Assembly: GCF_003236175.1 (NCBI RefSeq)
Contig: NZ_QKTW01000022.1
Span: 124,001-188,000, forward strand
Direction: 5' to 3'
From: Taibaiella soli
GTDB taxonomy: Bacteria; Bacteroidota; Bacteroidia; Chitinophagales; Chitinophagaceae
Length of the DNA: 64,000 nucleotides
This document shows positions 42,555 to 51,565 of the stretch, piece after piece. The notes under the pieces were generated by a model, which saw only the letters and a list, made by a program, of their open reading frames with translations, made no database searches and had not been told where the DNA came from. Within the stretch, counting starts at the first letter, position 1. Every line of letters begins with the position of its first letter. The translations under genes and the position numbers were made by a program.

Positions 42555-43628
42555 ATGATTAGTCAGAGAGCAGATGGCCGTTTTGATAAGGGAAGAGGTG
42601 CGCAGTTTAATCCGCAAAACCGATTTTTGAAAGGTGCGTACATCCAGGAGCATGTGGAGGCCATCGATGACTGGGAGCGTGAAGACCGTAAAACAGAATA
42701 CATTTATGACGACAGTAAAACGCTGGTCAATGAAGTGAAAAGTCCGGATGTGGGCATGTTGTATTCTGCCAATCCTTATCAGGGCTGTGAGCATGGCTGT
42801 GTGTACTGTTATGCCCGCAATTCACACGAGTACTGGGGCTATAGTGCCGGTCTTGATTTTGAAAGCCGCATTGTAGTAAAGAAAAATGCACCTGCGTTGC
42901 TGCGCAAATTCTTCGAAAACAAAAAATGGACACCAGCACCGATTTCATTGTCGGGAAATACGGACTGCTATCAGCCAATTGAGCGAAAAATGCGTATTAC
43001 GCGCAAGTTGCTTGAGATCTGTCTCGAGTTTAGAAATCCGGTAGGTGTGCTTAGTAAAAATGCGCTGATGCTTCGTGATATCGATATTTTCCAGGAGCTG
43101 GCGAAACATAATCTGATTCGTGTGTATAGTTCTATTACTTCTCTGGATGAAAATCTGCGGCTGAAAATGGAACCGCGTACAGCATCTTATCGTTCACGTT
43201 TGAAAGTGCTCGAAACGATGGCGATCAATGGCATTCCGACAGGGGTTATGAATGCGCCAATCGTTCCGGGGCTCAACGACAATCATATGCACGATGTGTT
43301 GAAAGCCGCATCAGAAGCTGGCGCGCAGTGGGCGGGTTATACAGTAGTACGGTTGAATGGCGCGATTGGCGGGATCTTTGAAGATTGGCTGTTTAAAGCA
43401 TTTCCCGATCGTGCAGAAAAAGTTTGGAACCTCATTTCTGCTTGCCACGAAGGGCACGTAAATGACAGTCGTTTTGGAAACCGTATGGTAGGCGATGGCA
43501 AATTCGCAGAGCTCATCCGCGATCAATTTCATCTGTACTGCCGCAAATTCGGACTCAACCAAACAACCAAAGAACTAAACACAGAAGCATTTCGCCGTAT
43601 TCAAAACAGACAATTGCCGTTATTCTAA
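42555..43628 (+). CDS. PA0069-family radical SAM protein
   Basis: 357 residues. The cluster motif is C-x3-C-x2-C in GCEHGCVYCYARNSHEYWG (near residue 75). The N-terminal GRGAQFNPQNRFL and the segment ISLSGNTDCYQPIERKMRIT are characteristic of the PA0069/Rv2578c group, distant relatives of spore photoproduct lyase. The function is not established; its place beside an S24 repressor and a Y-family polymerase suggests DNA repair or a damage response. Probably transcribed with the polymerase gene. Confidence 0.87.
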   Translation: MISQRADGRFDKGRGAQFNPQNRFLKGAYIQEHVEAIDDWEREDRKTEYIYDDSKTLVNEVKSPDVGMLYSANPYQGCEHGCVYCYARNSHEYWGYSAGLDFESRIVVKKNAPALLRKFFENKKWTPAPISLSGNTDCYQPIERKMRITRKLLEICLEFRNPVGVLSKNALMLRDIDIFQELAKHNLIRVYSSITSLDENLRLKMEPRTASYRSRLKVLETMAINGIPTGVMNAPIVPGLNDNHMHDVLKAASEAGAQWAGYTVVRLNGAIGGIFEDWLFKAFPDRAEKVWNLISACHEGHVNDSRFGNRMVGDGKFAELIRDQFHLYCRKFGLNQTTKELNTEAFRRIQNRQLPLF

Positions 43629-43665
43629 AACGGATTAAGATACATGTTAGCAACAGTCCGGTAAA

Positions 43666-43696
43666 CAAGCGCGTCAGCAATGGCGCGCTTTGCTGT
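43666..43696 (+). terminator. Weak terminator after the radical SAM gene
   Basis: AAGCGCG (43666-43672) and CGCGCTT (43683-43689), followed by TGCTGTTTTG. The U-run is interrupted. Confidence 0.5.
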
Positions 43697-43900
43697 TTTG
43701 CATCATTTAACTCATTTAAAGGAAAAGGATTTTCAGCGCGGGTTTGTCACCCGGAGCGGTGTTGAAGGGGCTCACGGCGGTCTCTGCGGTGCTGTGCGGA
43801 TCCTTTGATGATGGAAGAACTGACGCCCGAAGGGAAGGGGAAAAAAGTCAATCTTGTTTTAAAGGTTATTGTATTTTCCCTCATAAAAAACCACAGAATC

Positions 43901-44320
43901 ATGGGAATGCCACAAATAGACGGCAAATGGGGACAAATGCGGTGTTTAAATATGGGAACACCGTCGGCTTTTGGGTATATCGGATATAATCCTGCTTTGC
44001 CTAAGAAAAAATGGATCGAACTGTCGGACGCAGATACAGCATTTCGCGTCAAGTGGGTCGTCATCAATGGTGATTTGTTTCTTCAACGCGATGACAATCT
44101 TTTCTTAGATGTAAATAAGGATGTGCAGCTGGCGTGCTGGACGACCGCTGGATGTGCGATTTTGTACAATGACGACACGAGCATTTCGTTAAAATCAAAC
44201 CCTGACCAGAAGCTTTGTATCGACCCCGGACTTCCTGCTAATAATGATTTTTTTTATTTTTTTTCAGTAGGGCCTGAAGGTGCCGATGAATCACAGGCTT
44301 TTAAATGTTTTTTAGAGTAA
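43901..44320 (+). CDS. Small protein of unknown function next to the repeat island
   Basis: 139 residues from the ATG at 43901 (MGMPQIDGKWGQMRCLNMG); longer readings from 43805 are unlikely because they run through low-quality upstream sequence. No signal peptide or membrane segment. Strand-rich with short repeats of hydrophobic and acidic residues (DLFLQRDDNLFLDVNKDVQL, ISLKSNPDQKLCIDPG), which may suggest a beta-trefoil-like fold. I do not recognise a family. The gene borders 2.5 kb of repeats, so acquisition with that region is possible. Confidence 0.6.
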   Translation: MGMPQIDGKWGQMRCLNMGTPSAFGYIGYNPALPKKKWIELSDADTAFRVKWVVINGDLFLQRDDNLFLDVNKDVQLACWTTAGCAILYNDDTSISLKSNPDQKLCIDPGLPANNDFFYFFSVGPEGADESQAFKCFLE

Positions 44321-44404
44321 ATTATGTGTCCCCTCGACGGAAGGAGAGGTCCCGCGTAATGAGGGCGAAGGACGCGATGGAAAATAGCTCATAACCCATA
44401 AATA

Positions 44405-44494
44405 GGGGCGTGCCCCTTCGGGTCGGGCTATCCGCTGCAAGTCCTCGCTCCACTTCGTTTCGCTGTGGGCTTTCCGCTACTATCCCTCACGCGG
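44405..44494. repeat. Conserved intergenic element GGGGCGTGCCCC...
   Basis: Begins GGGGCGTGCCCCTTCGGGTC and ends ACTATCCCTCACGC. From memory, near-identical sequences occur in intergenic DNA of many Bacteroidota, so it is treated as a group-wide repeat. The first 12 bases are a dyad (GGGGCGTGCCCC). Confidence 0.6.
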
Positions 44495-44502
44495 TCCAAA
44501 TT

Positions 44503-44560
44503 GGCGCAGGCGTTGGCGCAGCGCTCCTGTGTCTATAAAGTGGCCAGTCTCAGACTGGCA
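44503..44560. repeat. Dispersed repeat family R2, copy 2
   Basis: Same two-hairpin layout as 36074-36133; the second stem is GCCAGTC-TCA-GACTGGC. Confidence 0.7.
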
Positions 44561-44615
44561 GGTCGTTTAGACACAAGTCACCCTTTGGAAGACTCCGCCA
44601 GCCTATCGGTTCGGA

Positions 44616-44913
44616 TAGGTGGACCTATTCTTTAGTATAGGAGGACCTATCTTTCGGTATAGGAGGACCTACCCTTTAGTGTAGGTGGACCTACTCTTTG
44701 GTGTAGGTGGACTTACCTGTTGGTGTAGGTGGACCTACCCTTTGGTGTAGGTGGACTTACCTGTTGGTGTAGGTGGACCTACTCTTTAGTGTAGGTAGAC
44801 CTACATGTTGGTATAGGTGGACCTACCCTTTAGTGTAGGTAGACCTACATGTTGGTATAGGTAGACCTACCCTTTAGTGTAGGAGGACCTACCCTTAGGT
44901 ATAGGTGGACCTA
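44616..44913. repeat. 22-bp minisatellite with internal dyads, 13.5 units
   Basis: Unit starts run from 44616 to 44902 in exact 22-bp steps. Each unit is TAGGTGGACCTA (a dyad TAGGT-N2-ACCTA) plus a 10-base variable part such as CCCTTTAGTG or CATGTTGGTA. The variable part alternates between a few versions in the right half, a higher-order pattern of about 44 bp. The period is not a multiple of three, so it is not coding. A degenerate half unit precedes 44616. Confidence 0.9.
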
Positions 44914-45007
44914 CTGCCGAAATAAATCAAGATATTAGTTTATAGCGTTTTAGGTAGGTATTCTGTCGTGTTTGTTCTTTTCGACGCAAGGGGAGGTGAC
45001 GCAATGT

Positions 45008-46640
45008 GAGCGAAGGACAGTATGAGCCATCCACTCGCGTTTGCCACCTGACGAAGGAAGGGGCTTAGGTAATGATGGTCTTGCGTATTGCGTTTTTCCT
45101 CACCGCGAAATCAGGTCGCCACATCCTCTGCGTCGTCTTCGCGATGACCCGCGAGAGTGTTGCCCCTAGCGAGTTTTACCCCACGCGAGTTGTATAAAAA
45201 CAAGGTCATCGCGAGGCACGTGGCGATCTGCAAGTTTATGTGAGCGAAGGACAATGTGGGCCACTCGTGTTGGTCACACTGAGGAAGGAAGTGTCCCGCG
45301 GAATGAGGGCAGGAGTGTAATGTTTTTCCCGGCGCTAAATCAGGTTGCCACTTCGTTTTCACAGCTTCGCTGTTTGCCAACTCATCGCAATGACCCACGC
45401 GAGTGTTGTCTGTGGCGAGTTTTACATTATTTATGGTTACAAAACATGGTCATCGCGAGGCACGTGGCGATCTGCAAGTTTATGTGAGCAAGGGGCCACA
45501 AGAGTTGTCCACTCGCGTTTGCCACCCTGACGAAGGAAGGGGCTTAGGTAATGATGGTCTTGCGTATTGCGTTTTTCCTCACCGCGAAATCAGGTCGCCA
45601 CATCCTCCTGCGTCGTCTTCGCGATGACCCGCGAGAGTGTTGCCCCTAGCGAGTTTTACCCCACGCGAGTTGTATAAAAACATGGTCATCGCGAGGCACG
45701 TGGCGAGCTGCAGGTTTGTAAGAGCGAAGGACAATGTGGGCCACTCGTGTTGGTCACACTGAGGAAGGAAGTGTCCCGCGGAATGAGGGCAGGAGGGTAA
45801 TGTTTTTCCCGGCGCGAAATCAGGTTGCTACTTCGTTTTCACAGCTTTGCTGTTTGCCAACTCATCGCAATGACCTGCGCGAGTGTTGTCTGTGGCGAGT
45901 TTTACATTATTTATGGTTACAAAACACGGTCATCGCGAGGTACGTGGCGATCTGCAGGTTTGTAAGAGCGAAGGACAATGTGGGCCACTCGTGTTGGTCA
46001 CGCTGAGGAAGGAAGTGTCCCGCGGAATGAGGGCAGGAGCGTAATGTGTTTCCCGGCGCTAAATCAGGTTGCTACTTCGTTTTCACAGCTTTGCTGTTTG
46101 CCAACTCATCGCAATGACCCGCGCGAGTGTTGTCTGTGGCGAGTTTTACATTTTATGGTTACAAAACATGGTCATCGCGAGGCACGAAGCGATCTGCAAG
46201 TTTATGTGAGCGAAGGACAATGTGGGCCACTCGTGTTGGTCACACTGAGGAAGGAAGTATCCCGCGGAATGAGGGCAGGAGTGTAATGTTTTTCCCGGCG
46301 CGAAATCAGGTTGCTACTTCGTTTTCACAGCTTTGCTGTTTGCCAACTCATCGCAATGACCCGCGCGAGTGCTGTCTGTGGCGAGTTTTACATTATTTAT
46401 GGTTACAAAACATGGTCATCGCGAGGCACGTGGCGATCTGCACGTTTATGTGAGTAAGGGGCCACAAGAGTTGTCCACTCGCGTTTGCCACCCTGACGAA
46501 GGAAGGGGCTTATGTAATGATGGTCTTGCGTATTGCGTTTTTCCTCACCGCGAAATCAGGTCGCCACATCCTCCTGCGTCGTCTTCGCGATGACCCGTGG
46601 GAGCGGGTTAACGCATTTTGTGCAGTTTGCTTTGTCGTCG
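45008..46640. repeat. Seven degenerate ~240-bp tandem units
   Basis: Unit starts are at about 45008, 45243, 45486, 45723, 45967, 46209 and 46452 (spacings 235-244). Two versions alternate as B-A-B-A-A-A-B. Version A has CACTCGTGTTGGTCACACTG and B has CACTCGCGTTTGCCACCCTG. All share GGTCATCGCGAGGCACGTGG followed by CGATCTGCA, and an inverted partner CGCAATGACC or CGCGATGACC earlier in the unit. ORFs found here repeat the same translation in each unit and are not believed to be genes. Confidence 0.85.
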
Positions 46641-46861
46641 TTCCTCCTCCACGCAATGAGCGAGGAAGCACCCAGGGTGTATAATCCAAATTCCTGAGAT
46701 GTATTCTTCCGTCATGGCAAGTAAAATAATTCTGCTGCAACAACATAATCAGGAATGATTCTGGCGTTGAAGCGTGCGACGCAAGGGAGTGCAATCGGAG
46801 TAATGATGCCGGTGGCAAAGAAATACACTCGCGTTTACGTTTTGACTTTTGACTTTTGAAT
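46621..46861. other. Gene-free right flank of the repeat island with R1 copy 5
   Basis: About 240 bases, no gene. An R1 copy (GTGCGACGCAAGGGAGTGCA followed by ATCGGAG) lies at 46774-46800, and a TTTTGACTTTTGACTTTTGA tract lies just before the end of the anti-sigma fusion gene. Confidence 0.6.
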
Positions 46862-49375
46862 TTACTGCTGCGGCGTTTTCTTTTTGCTCTGGAATATCTT
46901 ATAACCTACCGAAAACCGTACATAAGGCTGTGTGAGCACGCTGCGTATATCGGCGTTTGACACATTGGTCATTTTAGAGAAAGACTGCTGGATGGTAAGG
47001 TCAAACAGCACGCGGTCCTTGAGCAGATAATTCATGCCAAGTAAGTAACCAAAACGGAGCGGGTTGGTGGTAGAATTTTGATCGGCAGTTGGATTGTAAC
47101 TGCTATATGGCTGCGCTGTATGGTGGAAGCTATCGTTTACACTGATCGGGTAGTTTGGGTTATTGTGCACATTGACTACTGAATCCTGCAGCGTAAGGCC
47201 AGTGTAGGTTTTCGTGGATGATGAAACCGTTGGGATGTTGCCGAAATTCATGGTCACACCTGCCAGCAAAGAAAGATTTTCGGCGATGGCATATTTAAAG
47301 ATCAGCGGAATCTCAAACTCTACGTAGTTTTTGGTGCTAGTGTGACTTACGTGCATGGAATCGTAGGTCTGCTTATAATAATAATTATAGACTGTATCAT
47401 AGAACGGTGGCGCAGAGATAGAGTCCGTGCGCTGTGTACTGGAAACAGTGGTGCCAGTCACATTATAAAAGCTTTGGCTCGAATTGATCGTTTGGTTCAT
47501 TTGTGCAAACTTCACCGAAGGCTGAATGAGGAACGCAGCTTTCGGCGTAAGATTATACTGCAGGTAAATGGTGGCTACCCATTTATTGGCTGTCGTGGTA
47601 CTGAATCCTTTTTCAAATCCGAACTTGGCACCGCCTTCAAGCATGCTGGGCGCTTTACGGTCAGGGCGTACTGATGGCGACATGTCTCCACCCGCACCAC
47701 CTGCAGGATTTACGATTTCTATTTTCTTTTTATCTGCAGGATCGTCTTCGTCATACTCTGGTTTTGGCTGCGGAGCTACAGCCTTGTCGATATAGCCGCT
47801 TACGGGAATACCTGCACGCGGATCATGTTCGGCGGCAGGTTGTGGTTGTTGCGGTTTTGGATCGTTGTCATCATCATCGTCATTTGTCATTGGTGTTTTA
47901 TCATCTTCTTCATCGTCCTTTTCGTTGTCCAATCCTTTCTTTTGTTCTTCTGCCGGTTTTACCAATAAATTATTAGGTGGATTTGGGGTCGGCTGGAAAG
48001 TATTTGTTTTTGCAACAGCGTTATCCGGTTTCTGTTGGGGTAAAGGCTTTTTGTCCTGGTCTGCAGCCGGAACCACAGAAGTCTGTTTATTCGTATTGTT
48101 GGCTGTAGCCGGAGTTTTTGTTGTTTTATTATTTGCCGCAGGTTGTGCTGTTGTTGTTTTTTTACCGGTTACGGTATTTTTTTCAGTTGTTTGTTTTTTG
48201 CTGTTATCGGGAGCAGCGGTTACCGCTACAGCTTTTGCCGGATTTGATTGCGTCGCCCTTGGTTTATAGGGGCTGGTGTTAGCATTCGGTGTTATGGAAG
48301 ATTTTTTCTGGCTGGTATTATTGTTCTTTTTGTTTTCAGCTGGCTTGTTGATAGCTACTTCATTTGATGTTGTACTGCTTGGCGTTTTTTCTGCAACAAC
48401 ATTTGGCGTAGGCGTGCTATTGCTTTGAGCTTTCGGCTGTTTGCCCTGAGCTTTTGCGGCAGATTTTTTTGCCGTTGCGTTATGTGTTTCTTTGCTTCCG
48501 GAATCTTGCTCGTTTGCCGCAATTTTATTTGGTGTAGTTGCGCTTTGAGTTTTTTGTTTTTTGTTTTGCGCTTTGGTTATTGCAATACCACCTGCCGTCT
48601 GGGCGGCGGTATTGTTTTGCACAGGTTTTGCGCTTTGAGTTTTCGCCGCGCTATTAGTTTTCTCATTATCTGCTTTTGGGTTATCAGCGATATTATTTGA
48701 TGTAGTATTGTTTTGCGTTTTTTGCTTTCTGCTCTGAGTTTTTGTTGCCGTTACAGCGCTTGCTGTCTGCGCTACGCTGTTTTGTGATTTCTGTTTTTTG
48801 TTTTCCGGTTCTGTTGTACCATTTGTTTGCCCGTTTTCTGCGACTGGTCCGCTTGCCGCAACGTTATCGAACGCAGTGGTATTTGGCATTTTTTGCTTTT
48901 TGCCTGGCTTTTTAGACATAGCTGTACCGTTTGACGTGTGGGTCACATCGTTTTGGACATTAGGCTTTTTGTTTTCTGCTTTCGGTACGGCGCTCAGTTG
49001 TTTTTCCTCAAAATGAGTGCGCTGTGTCGTGTCTATTGGTTTTACCTGTGTATTATCACTGTTGACTTTCAGTCTTAAGCTTTCGGCGTCAGGCTCATTA
49101 ATTCCATTTGAAGAAACAGAAATTCCTTTGTCGATAACAGCTGTTGCAATACCTTCTTTATCTGACGTGTGTTTTTTGCTCAGCACCATGTAACCCGCCA
49201 CAGAACCAATCAGTAAGAGCACGACGATCCACGGCCACCAGCCCCAAAAGCGTGGCCTGCGGGCGTCATCCAGTCTTTGACTGAGATCTTCCCACACTTT
49301 TTCCGGAGGCATCTCTGTATAGTTGCCTAGCTCCTCACGGAAAAAATCGTCAATATGTTTTTGCCCTTCTTCCAT
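46862..49375 (-). CDS. Envelope-spanning anti-sigma / outer-membrane barrel fusion (Dma-like)
   Basis: 837 residues. Residues 1-44 are a short acidic/helical cytoplasmic part (DDFFREELGNYTEMPPEKVW) like anti-sigma N-domains. A Trp-rich membrane helix (WGWWPWIVVLLLIGSVAGYM) lies at about 44-63. About 500 residues of Lys/Thr/Asn/Gln/Ala-rich, probably disordered linker follow, with repeated KKQKTQ-type motifs and a DDDDDNDP acidic block. The last 260 residues (from about 577, LEGGAKFGFEKGFS) form an outer-membrane beta-barrel ending in FSVGYKIFQSK. The start is 7 bases after the stop of an ECF sigma gene. This is the plan of the dual-membrane-spanning anti-sigma factors reported in Bacteroides thetaiotaomicron. 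Confidence 0.85.
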   Translation of the reverse strand: MEEGQKHIDDFFREELGNYTEMPPEKVWEDLSQRLDDARRPRFWGWWPWIVVLLLIGSVAGYMVLSKKHTSDKEGIATAVIDKGISVSSNGINEPDAESLRLKVNSDNTQVKPIDTTQRTHFEEKQLSAVPKAENKKPNVQNDVTHTSNGTAMSKKPGKKQKMPNTTAFDNVAASGPVAENGQTNGTTEPENKKQKSQNSVAQTASAVTATKTQSRKQKTQNNTTSNNIADNPKADNEKTNSAAKTQSAKPVQNNTAAQTAGGIAITKAQNKKQKTQSATTPNKIAANEQDSGSKETHNATAKKSAAKAQGKQPKAQSNSTPTPNVVAEKTPSSTTSNEVAINKPAENKKNNNTSQKKSSITPNANTSPYKPRATQSNPAKAVAVTAAPDNSKKQTTEKNTVTGKKTTTAQPAANNKTTKTPATANNTNKQTSVVPAADQDKKPLPQQKPDNAVAKTNTFQPTPNPPNNLLVKPAEEQKKGLDNEKDDEEDDKTPMTNDDDDDNDPKPQQPQPAAEHDPRAGIPVSGYIDKAVAPQPKPEYDEDDPADKKKIEIVNPAGGAGGDMSPSVRPDRKAPSMLEGGAKFGFEKGFSTTTANKWVATIYLQYNLTPKAAFLIQPSVKFAQMNQTINSSQSFYNVTGTTVSSTQRTDSISAPPFYDTVYNYYYKQTYDSMHVSHTSTKNYVEFEIPLIFKYAIAENLSLLAGVTMNFGNIPTVSSSTKTYTGLTLQDSVVNVHNNPNYPISVNDSFHHTAQPYSSYNPTADQNSTTNPLRFGYLLGMNYLLKDRVLFDLTIQQSFSKMTNVSNADIRSVLTQPYVRFSVGYKIFQSKKKTPQQ

Positions 49376-49382
49376 TATAGTC

Positions 49383-49973
49383 TCACGGTGTGAGCGCTTT
49401 AATTTTTTCTTTTAATCTTTTTCTTGCGTCATTCAGGTACCAGCGACAATTATTCTCTGTTAAGCCCAGTAATTCACCAATTTCTTTGTGCGACATGTCT
49501 TCAAAGACAAATAGATTGAAGACAGTTTTCTGCGTGTCGGGTAGTGTATGAATGGTTTGTAAAAGGTCCTTATAGTTTATTTTACCAATAATATCAGTTG
49601 GCACCCATGGTTCTATCGAAACATTGTCAATTTGCACCACTTGCTCGTGCTTAATGTTTTTCCGGAGATAATCTGTAATGGTATTTACAGCAATTCTGCG
49701 CATCCAGCCTTCAAAAGATCCGCTGAATGAATATTGGCTGAGCCGCGTAAATACTTTGTAAAATGTGTCGTTCAGAATTTCCTGGGCTGTGGACTGACTG
49801 AAAATGTATCGTCTGATGATACCATATATAACGGGAGCGTATTTTTCATACAGTTTTTTCTGCGAAGAACGGTTTTGGGCAATGCAATCCGCTATCAGTT
49901 GCGGGAGGTCCTCCGCAACGAATGTTGATTGGCTGTGATCGCGCTTATTGGATATTTGTTCCTGGTCGCCCAA
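49383..49973 (-). CDS. ECF sigma factor, partner of the barrel fusion (Das-like)
   Basis: 196 residues. Region 2 is at about 38-105 (YEKYAPVIYGIIRRYIFSQS, FEGWMRRIAVNTITDYLRKN) and region 4 at about 140-192 (LPDTQKTVFNLFVFEDMSHK, EIGELLGLTENNCRWYLNDA). It should direct RNA polymerase to envelope-related genes when released by the anti-sigma fusion encoded 7 bases downstream. It is divergent from a T9SS cargo gene with 233 bases between, which may be a target. The N-terminal 30 residues are an unconserved extension. Confidence 0.92.
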   Translation of the reverse strand: MGDQEQISNKRDHSQSTFVAEDLPQLIADCIAQNRSSQKKLYEKYAPVIYGIIRRYIFSQSTAQEILNDTFYKVFTRLSQYSFSGSFEGWMRRIAVNTITDYLRKNIKHEQVVQIDNVSIEPWVPTDIIGKINYKDLLQTIHTLPDTQKTVFNLFVFEDMSHKEIGELLGLTENNCRWYLNDARKRLKEKIKALTP

Positions 49974-50206
49974 ACGGTTAATGGTTAATAGCCTGTCTTA
50001 AATAGTAGCTTCCTGTTCTTGGTTTATTATCTTGACGTTATAAAACTTAGAAACGTTAGGACGAACCCTGTTTTTTTTTGAAAAAGTTTTCCTGTTATGT
50101 ATGTCATCAGTTAGTCATAATCAGAAAACTGTTTCTAATCTTAAATAATTAACGTATTTTTCATAATACCATTCTGGTTTGTTGCTAACCGCCAAAATGC
50201 ATTTAC

Positions 50207-51565
50207 ATGAAACAACTTTACACGCTTGCCGCCATTCTATTGTGTTTAGAAGTTGTTCCTGCCTCTGCAAAAGAAACAGGAGTAGCTATTTCGGGCGTAT
50301 TCCCGCATTTTAATTCGTCTGGGCTTACCTCCCCGTCGAATGGGAATGTGAATACTAGTACATCCCGGCTGATAGCGAAATCGCATTATGTATATGATGG
50401 TAGTAAACTGGCAGCTGCCGACTCTTTTTCCTATATATACAGTGCTGGCCGCGGTGGCAATCCTGATTGGGAAGACGCCAATGATGATAATGTCAACTTC
50501 GACACCAGCGTAACTTATATGTTCAAGTACGGTTACGCATATCCTTCCGTGCGCCGTATGCAAACCTACAATCAGCAAGGGCTTGTAGCGTCTCTTTGGC
50601 CGCAGACATGGGATGGTAGTAATGGTGATTGGGAGAATTCAAAACAGTACTACTATAATTATGACAACAACTATCTGCTCAAGACCACGATGAAAATGTG
50701 GTTTGGCGGCGGATGGAACAATAGCCTCGACTATAACAATTCATATATTTATAGTCCTTTTCGTTTGCTGGCAATGCTGAATGCTCCGGGTTACAGAAGA
50801 TTTTTTGATTATGATGCTAACGGAAATCTTGTGATGAGTTATGATCAGACTATTCAGATAACTGGCGCTTCGCAAGACAATGAGCTCGATAGTTTTTATT
50901 ATGATTCAGTCACCCGTCTTTCTGCAAAAACGACTCAGGTACATGATAGCACTACAGGCGGATGGATGTTTTCAGAACATTGGGATTACGATTATACAGG
51001 CACCGACAGTGATGTTCAGTCTGCTTACAAATTAGTTTGGGTAAATAACGCCTGGGCGCAAAGCGAATATCATATTTACACTTATGATGCCAACCACAAT
51101 ATGCTATCTGATCTTGCTAAAAAATGGAATGGCAGTGTATATGTGAATGCTTCGCTCACAGAATGGACTTACAACACCTATAGTCAGCCGCTTACCATTG
51201 TCTCCCGCAGTTGGGACGGTACCGCCTGGAACTTTGCAACAAATGATTTTACACGCAATTTCTATTACGAAAACTTTGTTCCTACCGGAATTGCTAATCT
51301 TGATAAAACACCGATGTTCCTGAATCTGTATCCATCGCCGGCAACTGATGTGCTGAATTTTGGAATGAATTGGGAGCAACCGCAACAGTTTAATGTGGCT
51401 ATTTATGATATGCAGGGCCACGTGATGAAATCATGGTCGGAAAATGCTGTTAAAACATATAATAAGCAAGTAGCGCTCGATGGTTTTAATGCAGGAAATT
51501 ATATCGTGAAAATGGTAGCCGCTAACGGTCAGCAGACTACCAAAATGTTTACTGTAAATCGTTAA
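50207..51565 (+). CDS. T9SS cargo protein with type A sorting domain
   Basis: 452 residues. A signal peptide (KQLYTLAAILLCLEVVPASA) is followed by about 300 residues of YD-like repeats of roughly 45-50 residues (WDYDYTG, YTYDANHNMLSDLAKKWNGS, EWTYNTYSQPLTIVSRSWDG). The last 80 residues are a type A sorting domain (FLNLYPSPATDVLNFGMNWE ... GNYIVKMVAANGQQTTKMFT). The product should leave by the type IX system and be surface-bound. Function of the repeat part unknown. The stop overlaps the stop of the convergent GNAT gene by three bases. Confidence 0.88.
   Translation: MKQLYTLAAILLCLEVVPASAKETGVAISGVFPHFNSSGLTSPSNGNVNTSTSRLIAKSHYVYDGSKLAAADSFSYIYSAGRGGNPDWEDANDDNVNFDTSVTYMFKYGYAYPSVRRMQTYNQQGLVASLWPQTWDGSNGDWENSKQYYYNYDNNYLLKTTMKMWFGGGWNNSLDYNNSYIYSPFRLLAMLNAPGYRRFFDYDANGNLVMSYDQTIQITGASQDNELDSFYYDSVTRLSAKTTQVHDSTTGGWMFSEHWDYDYTGTDSDVQSAYKLVWVNNAWAQSEYHIYTYDANHNMLSDLAKKWNGSVYVNASLTEWTYNTYSQPLTIVSRSWDGTAWNFATNDFTRNFYYENFVPTGIANLDKTPMFLNLYPSPATDVLNFGMNWEQPQQFNVAIYDMQGHVMKSWSENAVKTYNKQVALDGFNAGNYIVKMVAANGQQTTKMFTVNR

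Noticed and set aside
44616-44913. CRISPR-like look (12-base dyad repeat with 10-base variable part)
   Set aside because: Period of 22 is far too short, the variable parts recur in a few versions, and no cas gene is near. It is a minisatellite.
45254-46453. Series of similar ORFs (products beginning MWATRVGHTEEGS)
   Set aside because: They are the same tandem repeat read in one frame, with no start context, and differ by frame-breaking indels between units.
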